Positions 51,201 through 63,700 of a stretch of DNA of 64,000 nt are shown piece after piece. The DNA comes from Archegozetes longisetosus (Eukaryota > Arthropoda > Arachnida > Sarcoptiformes > Trhypochthoniidae), in assembly GCA_018873245.2 (NCBI GenBank), contig JAEMBT020000008.1, forward strand, positions 8,152,238 through 8,216,237. Reading direction: 5' to 3'. The notes beneath the pieces were generated by a model, which was not told where the DNA came from, made no database searches, and worked only from the letters and a program-made list of their open reading frames with translations. Both the position numbers and the translations under genes were made by a program. Every line of letters starts with the position of its first letter. Position 1 is the stretch's first letter.

Positions 51201-54200
51201 TTAGAGATTTTCTCAGGTATTGAACATTGAGTGCATACTGTAGCACTTCGTAGAGAAAGAGATAAATTGACCTCAAATCCTATTCATACGTGTTATACAT
51301 AAGGATTACTTAATAAAGCCAGCGATTCTGTCTATAAAGGATTCTGCGGTTTCTAATATTGAACATGAGAATACTCCAAATTTAATCGAAAATCAGTTTA
51401 TATTTACCAAAAATTAGACTAAAATAATTTTCTTTCAAATTTAAGATACTTGTCGAGTAATTTCAATAAAAAGTTTCGAAAAGATTTCAATTTCAAGGAA
51501 TTGTCTTCTGATTACTCTTCAATTTTTTCCGCTAAAGTTTTTGTTCATTTTTGCGTCTATTCCTGACACCCATTTTCTTGAGCTCTGAAGAATCCGATTG
51601 GATCATTTCCTTCATTTCAATGAAAGGGTCGACAATGATAATAGAGTAAAGAAAATAGTGTCAAAAAAAGATCCAGAATTTTCTTTTTGTTTTTCGCTCA
51701 CTTCTTGGCATTCAAGATAGGAATGGTCGCTTAAACTGTCAAATTTTTTCAATTTTCTTCTCGTCACAAATACTTTCTCTATCTGTCTTAAAGTTCATAA
51801 GACTTTCAGACACAAATTTCTTTTATGGACCATAATTGTTAGCCTGAGAGTCATTAATCTTTTTGGATAGGAAAATATTTTTTAATCACTTTTTACTACA
51901 AGAACTGCATTCGTGAACATAAAAGGCCAATAAAAAATGATAAAATTTTATCATTTATCTGAGCTGACACTGGACCAATTGAATTTTTAAGTTTTATTTT
52001 TTGGATGTCCCACTTCTAAATCTTAATGGTCGATATAGAAAAACAAATTTTTAGCACAATAAAAATTTTCAACTAAAACAATCGTTTCAAACAAGCTTTC
52101 AATCTGTATGCAGTAACACTTCGATATAGTTAATCATTGAGGACCGACAATTGACGTTCACTATAAAGAAGTAATTATTAGTTGGGTAGTTCGCGTTGAA
52201 GTTAGATAAGTGTGTTCACTATTTCGAAGGTTCTCTACAAAAAGTTCGACTGTGTCGAGCTATTACCTTATAAATAGATCTCTAAACCAACTTTTGAAAA
52301 GAAATTTTAGTGAACAAATATTCTGCTATTTTTCTTCAAAGTAACTAATTTTTAAAAATTTTAATAAACTGAAAAAAAAATATGTATAAAAATGAATGAA
52401 TTTTAGAGAAAAATGCAAAACTCTTACTCCATGGATTTTCAACTTAATAGAAGCATTTAATTTTCTTGTGCGCATTCATGAAATATATTTATCTCATAGT
52501 TTGATAAGAGCTATTCTCAGTAATAATAACGTAACATAACTTGAAAGTCGTTAGAATTTTTATTTGCTTCCAAACTTCAAGTTACCTAATAGTCGGTGAA
52601 ATACTTATTCTTTTTTATTATATACACTATTACCAGTACTTCGAGAATTACTAAAACTCTAAATTTATTCCAACAGTTGATAATTGAAGCTGCAATAAAA
52701 TTTTATACATAAGTCAATAAATCTTTAAGGTTCTATTTTTGAACTTCAAATTATATCCAAACAGAAAATATCACATAACATGGTACATAAAAAATAAATT
52801 TATCAAATTTTTATCGCTTATCATAATTGAAAAACGGGTGTAAAAATAAACTTGACTAAAAGTTCACTGTAGGATAAGTTACGTAACTGAAAAAATGCTT
52901 GATGCTAGGTTAGAAAACCTATTTGCTTGAAAGTTATTCCACTATTTACTTAAAAGATATCAGGTATTAGACTTTGAAAAACTTATCAGATCAATATTGA
53001 AAGATTTTAGGCTATTAATAGTATCGCGAACAAAGACTTGTTGGTTACCTTTTATGTAAAGCAAATACTAGCTTCTCAGATAACATCTTATTCTTATTCT
53101 TTAGTCTTGTACATAAGTATCATCTTTATCGTTTTGTTTTTATTCCCAAATGTTGTTAACTTTCATTTGAAAGTTTCATCTAAATTCAAAATGTCAACTT
53201 TACATATTAGCTGCTACTCTCAAATGTTATCTTTGATTTGCTTTTGTATCCATATGTTCATCATTTTATAACGAGCTGTTTGTTTCAGGCTTTAGTCAAA
53301 CTAACTTGTTATTCAGTTTTATTTTTGAATACTTTCTATCGATCAATCCGAGCAAACACTTTATTTTTGAGCTTAAAGTGAAAAATTTTAACATAAATAT
53401 TATTTCTTTGACTAAACAATTAATTATCTCTAAAAATAATCTCTATATAGAGTACAAGAATGTTCAGCAACAACCTCAAAGAATATAAATCTTTCAGAAT
53501 TAATATCGTTTCATTGAAATATTTCTTCGGGTTTTCGTAAAAATATGGTAATAATTCATTTCCCAATTATAACTTTATTTTATCTTCAATGACAAGAATC
53601 GATTCCAAGATTGTATTTAATATAAGATTGACTTTAATCTTGATAACTACTAAACACGCGATTTACTCATTTTCGATTACCGAACTAAGACTGGAGTGGG
53701 AAGAAAACCAATAGAAATGTTTATGAATAGGAAGAAAAATTATTTGCATTAATATATGTTTGAGTATCATATAGTTGGCCAAACACAACAACCATTTGGT
53801 AAATATTATATTCACATAAGTTAAGCATAAGTGCCTTCTGGGAAATAAGTGCTGATAGTTTTCACTTGTTCCTCGAGAGCTAAGAGATAGTAATTTTATT
53901 TGTTATTTCATATCTTGCTTTCACTTCTTGCCCTATCTTTCTATTACAATTGTTCCTTCTTACTTTCAACTTTTCTTTACATTACTTATATATTATGTAT
54001 TTTTATAATCCAGAAGCGAACAGATATTCAGTCAAGGTACTGAAATTTTTTGCGAATTATTGAGAGAATGGAAGAGAATCTCGATTTCTATTATGTGCTC
54101 AGAGCTATAGTAATTTTATACAAAATTACATTTTCGAGGCTTAATCAGAATACTATTTATATTAATAAGTTATGAAACTCTTCAGATAATTCTTGATAAG

Positions 54201-57200
54201 TCCATAAAGTCGAAGAATTTGTTAAGAATTTGATCAAATAATCAGTAGTTTGTTAAGGAAAAATTCATAAACATGCCATTGCTTCAGATATAAATTAAAT
54301 GATGATTTATTTACTTATTATCGGAAGCAATAGAAAGATAGATATATGCTATACAATTGAACGTTCAAGGTAAAATAAATATCTATGCAGTGAAAAGTCA
54401 ATGAATGTTATGATATATCCAATTATTTCATGAATGGTGTAGTAATTGAGAGCGATGCTATATCTTTTCCCACTCGATTAGATGTCTATGCGTTGAAACT
54501 ATTGTATTATGATTACTGTTATATAAAAGAAAGTTTCTAATAAGATAATTTCTCATCAAAAACCAAAAATTTTCCTTACTGTGAACTCCATTTTAAAAAT
54601 ATGAACCTCTCGTTGAGTCTCAGGATCCTTCTATTAGAGTAATATTATAAAATCATAAAAATTATATTATTTAAAATTGTTCTTTTATATTTAAAGTTTT
54701 GGCTTGAAAAATGAAAATCATTGTTAGACAGAAATATATATTTAACAAAAATATTCAAATTTTAGGTATAAATATTTTAATTTGCGATAATTTAACTTAA
54801 TTCTTGAAGTTATCTTATTTACAAAAATATTTCATAGCAATCTTGTTCAGTCTTAAAAGTGTCAATTATAAGTGGTTTTATTTAGTTTCACGAATATTCG
54901 GTTCGTTCTATTGGAATAGGAAAAGAACTCGTAGGCCATAGAAATACTTCTAGAAAGTTTGCCATCCAAATATAATTTCCAGAAATTTTCCATAGCTAAT
55001 AATCCCACTCCTGACAAATATGTTTTGCGAGACATTTCGTAATATAAAGCTTTATTCATATAACTCAATAAACATATATAGAGAAGGCTGTAACTTATGC
55101 TTTGACAAAAGCTGATAATATGTGTTACTATCGGATCAATACTTAGTGATCTATTATGCAAAAAATGTTTTTCCTATAATTCACTCCTAACAAAAAAATA
55201 TGTTTCATTCTTACGAATACGTGAAGCTGAATAATGAAAATAACACTTGAAGTAGAGGATTGATATTCAAGATTGATATCCGAGTCAAAAGTGCTAGAGA
55301 AAAATTCAATATAAGCTTTAAACCTAACGACAGACTCTTCAATCAAATTCAATAGGATTTGCTAGAGTGAGAAGTTTACTTTTTGAGCGAAAAACTCAAA
55401 TTATTTATTAATAAATTTAATTAATTATAGGTATTAGGGCTCAATCTCAACAAATGAAAACACGACTATATTTCTCAATTTGCTTTTCGCACAGCTTTTG
55501 CATTTAATTTGATTAAAGCCAACTTTTGTTTTCAGCTACTATGCATTAAAACTATTGTTGATCGCAGTACAAAACATTGCTTCTTATTCTTTAAGTTTCT
55601 TATTCTTCCATTAAGGGTATCGAAATTAGATACTGGAAGTAATGATTCTCTTTAAAAATTGATCTCTACTTCGCTTTCCAACAGGCATTTGGCTTCATTT
55701 TTGGCTATAAATTCTTGTTAAGGTCTGACTTCTGTGTTCGTACAGTAATTGTGGCATTTTTTTCGCAGCTAATCAATCATTAAGTATCGATTCTGTGCAT
55801 TGTGTGTACTGAAAAAATTCTTGTACTCACACTAATTGTGAAGAACAAAAATAAACTTTTTGAAGAATCTGAATTCGAAAATTTTTCTTTTGAATAATGC
55901 GAGAATAGCCTGAAGTCTATGAAAATATTTTCTCATATTTATCATTCGAATCCCAAATTTTCTACCAATATTTCCATTAATTCTATGAGAAAATGCTTTT
56001 TAAGGATTATCAATTTTAATAAATATTCATACAAAGCTTAAAATTTTTATTTTTAGAAAGCATGTTTTGTAAGAATTTGCATAAGCTGAACACTTTTTAT
56101 TTGAAGATTAATTTTTATTGATCATTTTTGTACATATATTCAGTAATTAGATTGCATTTAATACGAACTCAGAGTTTTATTGGCGAAAAACAAATATTTA
56201 ATTGAGTAAATAATTTAATTTGAATGCTTTTAGCATTCGGTCTGATTTGGAACACAAATGCAAGTTAGATGTTCTTTCTTACTCTCATTTGGTTTAACAT
56301 TACACAATTGATCGTCATTGACTCGACATTTGTCAAAAGATTGATCCATTCAATAAGATGCCACATTTCACGGATAAAATATTGATTTTCTAAATAATTT
56401 TTGAATTACAAAATCATTCATTTCTTATAGTTTCAAAGAATAAAAGTGAAATTTTTCTAGTCTTTGATATTCATGATTCTTAAACTAAAAACCATTAACA
56501 AGATCATGCATTTATAAGATATAAGATTTTTTGATGTAAGCTTTGCCAAGGATACACATAACAAAAAAATTCTCAGCTCTTTATTTGATTTCTACAATTC
56601 AATCCTCAAAACTATAGTGACATTTGATAAGGACTCAGAATAAATAATTTTCTGAATAAAATTATGTAAATTCTAGTTCGAAATCTAATTCTTACTTTGG
56701 AAATCTTTTGTTCTGTCCTAAGAATTTACATCAAAAAGTCAGCTACACTTTTATTCCTTAAAGATTTGAGAATAAATTTCTACATAAGGTAAAATCTTTT
56801 CATTCAATTGTCTTTAGGTTTCTCTAACATCATAAGATATTTTTTCTTATATATCAATATATCCTGCATTACCTTCAAAGAATTTATTCTTCCTTATCTT
56901 CGTTCCTTAACTTCTAATTCTTATTTTATTTTAAAATCCTTTTGATGTCAATTTATGGCCCTTAGAAAACACAAGAAATCTTAAAGAAATTTTTATTTAT
57001 GTTTCAAAGTTTTAAAGTTTAAAGAAGTTATCTCTGGATATAAAGAACTTGGTTTAAATTTAAAGCATTTTCAACTGAAATAAAAGCTCTAGAACTATAC
57101 TTTTTCGATAAATCTCTTGAGATTTAGAGTTCTGAAGACAATAAGTTATAGTTCAGAAAAAATAATTCAGCTTAAGAAAGAAAATCAATAAGTTTCAGTC

Positions 57201-60200
57201 TAAGAAATCAAAAAAGCTAATCAAATAACTCCTTCACATTATTCTAGAGTCAAATATGGGTTTGTAATGAGTGCGCAAAACGTCGTCCACCACCAGTTAT
57301 TCCTCCAACACAAACAGTCCGTCATTACAATGACAACTATTACAACTCGGCAGGAACTCCGCCGTCAAATTCCTATCAACAGACCCAAAGCGGACAGAAT
57401 TTAAATACTAGTCAAAATTATTCCTATCAAATGCAAAATCAGTCGCAACCACAATATCAACAGCAACCACCACCACAACAACAACAACAGACACAACAAT
57501 TACCAATCTCCAACAACGATCTCTATCCCAAAGTAATATTAATCCTCAGTTAAGAGCGCTTCCAAGGACTTCATCTCTTGAACAGCAGTCTAATTATGAT
57601 CAGAAATATGATCAATCGATGCAACAGCAGACACAACAACAGCCTTATCATCAACAGCAACAACAGATTCAGCAGCAATACCAACAACAACAGCCACAGT
57701 TACAGCAATTTGACTCACCAACAAGACAGAGGAATATAATTAAAGGGCCGTCACATCCACCACCCAATCAATCCGGCCTTTCGCAAAATCAACAGAATCT
57801 GCAGAATTATGATCAGGTAGGCTATCGATGATGACAAGAATGCTCAAAAATTCTATCTTATGAGCTCAGGGTTTTTGGTTTGTAGTTATTAATTAAAATG
57901 TAATTAAATCTTTAGAACTCCTCTAAGAGATTGAAAATTTCTTTGATTAGAACTCATTTTATGATAATTCAGAAGAAATTTTTATATCAAAAGGAAAAGT
58001 TTGTTTTCGCTTATCGCTATCTATGAATTAATTGTTAATTGATTTTCAAAGTGGTCTAGTATTTAATTTGGTTCAATAGACTAACTTTTATCAGAAGTCT
58101 AAACAGATTTTCAAATATTTAACAAACTTTTTCATTAAAAATTAACTCAAAAAGCAATCAATATTTAAATTGTTTGGCCATTAAATGATAGGATCGCGAT
58201 CTGGCCTTTGAGAGTCAGCAACAGATCAAACAGAACCAATTATATAGTCAGCAACAGCAAGTACAACAGCAACAACAGTCAGATCAGTGGTCATCACCTC
58301 AATCGACACGTGAGTATCCATCGAATGCTGCCTCAAAATCATACACTTCTTCTCAAATGCTATTTGATAACAATGATAAGCGATTAGTAGATAATAATGA
58401 GAATGCGATGAATGCTGTGGACAATAATAATGATGATATGATGATAATTAGTGATCAATTTAATAATATTGGGGGAAACATATCCGGCCAGAAGAGCACA
58501 ACTTCAATGGCCAACAGTTCGCAGGATAATAATGAGCTGTTGTTTAGTTATGTTTCGAAAAAGTCAGTCAAGAATCAGTCTATTAATGATAGAATCGATG
58601 AGAATCACGATGATGATTATGATGATGAAACCCGATTTCAAAGTCAAAGTGATCATCGATCCCAAGGCCAGAGCGATCATCGATTTCAGGATCACGATGA
58701 TCGAGAATATGCTGAAGATTTTGATATCGATGAGGAATATGAGAGAGAAGGAGAATATGATGACGAGAGCGAGGAAGAAGATGGAGATATCATGTCTAGT
58801 GCTGGAACTACTACTGTGTTCGGGTTGAGTGAATTTGATAGGAGTTTAGGTGAAGTCTATACTATTCCCGAGGAAGAAGAAGAACTCGTTTCGCCTCAAT
58901 ATAATGGCAGGAAGAAGAACGGGAGCCAACAGTTTAAGTTAGCCATCGATAATGATCTCAATTCTGATACTGCGGCCACTCTTCAGAGATGGAGAGGTAA
59001 TTGAATATGAATATGACCAAAACATGATTATAAGGACATTCATTCTCAACATTAATTGCGCAGAAATTACATGCAGACAAATAGAAAGTTAGCTCATTTT
59101 TTGATAGCTTACATAAAAAAGTTCAGTTACTCAGCATTTCAGATAATTTTTTTTATATAACCCAACAAAATAACATATTTTTTATTAGATGATAGAATAC
59201 ATAAAAACATAAGACTAGAAGTTAATTAGAATTTTTTCAATAATGAGAAGATAAAAAAGTTAATAACATATAGATTTTATCATTACGCCAAACAAATGTA
59301 ATAATATCTATCAAAAACATTGGATACGAAATAATGAGATATTTATTGCATAACACAACAAACATTATTTTGGGATAAAAATAACTATAAATGAGACCAA
59401 TTATCCACATAATAATGAAAAAAGATTCAGCAATCGTTTCGATGTTATTTCATCTCTTCATAACTTCGAATCGTTTTGAAATTGTGGCAAAAAAGAGGGA
59501 AAGAGAGAAAATTAAAGATAAAACAAATTGTCGTTTAATTACAAAATATAAAAATGCATAAGATTTAAACATATTCAATATATCTATCTATATATGATGT
59601 ATATCTTGTAAATATTGTGAAAACTGGTTGCTCTGATCAACGGATATGCTCTACCCCTGAATATTATTTGCTAAACATTCTTTTCATGCGATTTTTATTT
59701 TATTTGCAAAGTTTGCAAAAAATCGAAATAATATATGTCTTGAAATATATATAATTTTAAATATGAAATGTTTTTAAGCCAACTACTAATGCATGGATAT
59801 GAAGAATGCATGGTATCTAAAGAATATTCTGTTCTTTTCTATGATTTTTTTCTGTGAAAAAGTGTTGGAAAACTTTTTGAAATGCTGTTTAATACTATGC
59901 TTACTGTGTGTGAAGTATGTGCGCGTTGTCTACAAAAATATTCTTTCATATTCTGTGTGCGTGATAATTCGTATTCAATTTGTATCCTGTTATTAATCCA
60001 TACTCTGTTTGGTCTTATATGTAGTCGTTTCTGATCATTCAGGTGTTGGAACTCAAAATCAGAATCAATGGAATCAAAGCCAACAACATGTTCAACAACA
60101 GCAAGCATCGCAACAGCAAGCAGTTCCAACATCTGGAACTGGTAGAAAAATGCCACAAATGCCTCAACTGAATCAAAATCAAACACAGAGTTCGCAACAG

Positions 60201-60675
60201 CAACAGATCCAAAAACAACAATATTCTAGTCCTGAATATAGAGCCGATAATAGACTTTATTCTCAGGATTCTGGACAACAAATTCAAGGTCATCAACAAA
60301 ACCAACAGCAATTTCAGCAACAGGCCCAGATAACCCAATATAATCAGGATATGAGACAAGATGTGAGACAAGATGTGAGACAAGATATGAGACAAGACAT
60401 AAGGCAAGACATGAGGCAAGATTTGAGACAAGATACAAGACAAGATGCTAATGTAAGGCAAGATCAGAGACAGTATTCACAAGAGAACAATAGACAGGAT
60501 TTGCGACAATTCCCGCAAAATCAAAGACAAGATAATATCCAAAGCCAGCAAATGCAGAGTCAGCAGGAATTTAGACCTGATATGAGACAATATCAACAAC
60601 AGGATAATAGAAGCCTTCAACAGGAATCACGACAATTGATTCAATCAGACCAGAATCAGCAGAATCTTCAACACT

Positions 60676-60712
<37 letters not shown>

Positions 60713-63700
60713 GCAACAACCAAAACAGCAACAGATCTATAATCAAGATGATTATCAGCGCTTCCAGACATCAAATACTATGAGACCCGCTTCTAGTCAG
60801 CCTTCAGATACCTATCAAACATATCCATCAGTGACCACAACATCAACATCACAAGCAATGAATACAGGAAGCAGAGATATGAAAACCCAGGAAATGGGTT
60901 CGCCTTCTCACAAATCATTGCCATCGATGGCTCCCATCCCAAGAACAGTGCCCTTACATATGGTTACGCAACAGTTGGCGACCTCGACATCAAGTTCGCC
61001 ACCATCTAGTAGTACCTCTTCGCCCAAACATAAATCCGTTCAAGGTCAACAATTCGCACAACAACTGCAGCCTAAGAAAATTCCGCCTCAGATACAGGAG
61101 TGTTGGTCACCGCCTACCGATTTATCACCTATTTTAGATGTTTCGCCATCGATAGAAGCAGCTGAACAGGAGATTATGGAAAAAATTAAGACGAGTGGAG
61201 ATTCGGTAAGGTTTTTAGCTTTCAACTATCTGAAGTTTGCAACTTTACTTCAATTCAATTAGGCTTAAGAAGATGTAATTATTCATTTAACGACTGAGGA
61301 AACTTCTTTAATTAGGAGTTTCATCATTTCTTGTAAGAATGGAATAAGTGACCGGTTTAATAGCATTCACTTGAGCCGTTCTTACAGTACACAATTAGAT
61401 GAATGATTGCTTTGAAATAATAATAAAAAGAATTTAATCTCATTACAGATGCCATCAATGGCAACAAACATTCCGCGTGCAACTAGTGGTACAATAACTG
61501 GAATGATAGCCGATTTCAACAAAGCAATGGAAGCATTAGGCACAACATCACCGACTGAAGAACAATATCAAATTGCATCAAAACTCAAACAATTGCAAAA
61601 AGGTGTACAAAATCAGAATCAAAAACAGCAACAAATCCAAAATACAACTCAACTAACGCAAACTCAGACAACAAAACAGTCTCTTATACAAGACCCCAAA
61701 AATCACGTCTCGAGCTCTCAGAACATGAACTCGAGACCAGAAATGGTGTCCACTTCTGGACAACAGCCGATAATTGTGATGACATCGGGTCCAAATCAGT
61801 CAACGATACCATTACAATTGCAGCTCAATCCGCAAGCAGTAGTTCCGGCCTCGGCTTTGCTTCCGAGCCCTCAAGTCGAGCAACAATTACAACAACAGCA
61901 GATTCTTATTCAGCAACAGCAGCAGTTTCTTCAGATACAGATCGAGCAGCAGAAGCTTCAGAAGCAGATGACTGAACAACTGACAATAAGACAGCAGCAG
62001 GAGATGGATAAACAGAAGCAGAAGGAAATTATTGCTCAACAATTACCAAAACAAGAAGTTATAAAACAAGACAAACAGGTGTCCACCTCTACTCCTCCAT
62101 CAGTCACATCGACCCCACTTCAGCGATCAGTAAAGCTATGACCAGTTCTACAACTACTTCCGCTAAGAACTCCGAAGCATCAGTCAGCGGCGGTGTAGCC
62201 AGAAAGTCATTACACCGACGATTACCTCATCCGACGACTGAAGAAATGCAAAATGCAGTCCAGACACTGGCAGCACAGAATGTGTCGCGTTCACCAGCCA
62301 TAGCCGTTCCAACTATGCCTTCGCAAAGACCGATATCACCCCTAATGCCTCGAAAGTCTCAGACAAGTGTTATTACATCTCAGGTTTGTATAATATTTAA
62401 GTTGAATTCATAAAGAACGGGTTAACTGACAAATTTACTTGTATATCAGTTAACGTTTTCTAACATAAATCCATATCTTAGTTGAATTTTAAGAGAATAT
62501 GCTAACTGTTAGGTCTAACGGTATTGCAGTTAACCTTTTTGGAAGGTTTGATTGGAGAATATTTTTTTTCTATATCATCATCTTATGATTAGGCAATAAT
62601 TGGTCCATTGATAGCGAGTACAAGACGTACGATCCTATCAACATCAACAATTCCAACAACTGCTACATCAACACTGGTATCATCAGTAATAATTCCAACA
62701 TCTTCGACCTCAATACACGATCGCATAAGCCCGTCACCGTTCAGCTACACATCAGCACTTCGATCGCATACTCCCATTACTCCTGGAGGCGATTACTCTG
62801 ATTCTCAAAGTGACGTCTCGGGAGATAAGGGCAAGAGAAGGAAATTGCCATCTGTTCCATTCGATGAAGAACCTGTTTCTCCAATATTAGCCACAAGAAA
62901 ACTAATCAAAGACAGACTTGCGGGTAAGTAACAACATAGGAAATACTTATCCAGTACAGAGCTAGATCGTAATCAAAATAGTTATAAAAGCAAAGGTAGT
63001 AGATATCAAAGTTTTAGTAATAGTTATGACAATAATGATAACAATTTAATGGATCTTTAGGTCGAGCGGTCGTTTCCTCGACTTCGGTCGCATCCAAACG
63101 CATTCCTCCTCTAAGATCTTCGTCATCACTAGACAGTGCGGTCACAGGTCTTACATCTCAACGACGACCTCAATCGCCATTTTCCTCAACATCAGACATA
63201 ACTCAATTCCTCGCATCGACTTATGGTCAATCAGTGCTCAAGAGTCCGATAGCAAACATTCGATCGCCAGCCCGATCACCAATTCCGCCTGGAGAGCCAC
63301 AAGTTGGCCGTCAATTACAAACATCTCTGTCTTCTTCATCACTGACTTCTCCGACAAGATTTCCGTCTTATATGAAGAATATTAAACAGCAGTTATGGGA
63401 AGAACTGAAGACCGCGACTGAAGAGAAACAAAGATTATTGAACTTAAGAGATAGAGATAAAGACTTTTATCGGCGATCGGAAACTGATCTACAAACACTT
63501 TATGATATTTATTCTTCTCCAGTTAGACGAAGAAGAGGTCGATATCGTAGGAATGCATCTGATTCTAAGATTTATAGGCATTCGCCAAGTAGGGAAGAGA
63601 TTCCTTTCAAGTCTTATGAATTCGAATCATTACATCCGACCAGGACTGGAATGGAAGTCAATTATAGACAACAGAGACCTATGTCTTCGATGGCCACCTA

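Larger units (their letters stand above)
49764..57247 (+). other. Second intron of the Fife-like gene (7.5 kb)
   Basis: It runs from the donor GGAAAA|GTATGT to the acceptor attctag and splits the zinc finger before its last CxxC pair. The sequence is AT-rich. Two CAGTAATAC-type MITE copies (50778-50923, about 52110-52270) are the only structured elements noticed. Open frames at 50302-50568 and 53038-53488 are AT-biased and show no protein motif. Confidence 0.7.

Noticed and set aside
53038-53488. Two consecutive hydrophobic or Lys/Asn-rich frames
   Set aside because: AT-biased codons inside an intron, with no family resemblance.
60039-60461. Long minus-strand open frames opposite the Gln-rich exon
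   Set aside because: Antisense of CAG/CAA-rich coding sequence gives Leu/Val-rich open frames by composition. The + strand frame joins splice sites and belongs to the Fife-like gene.
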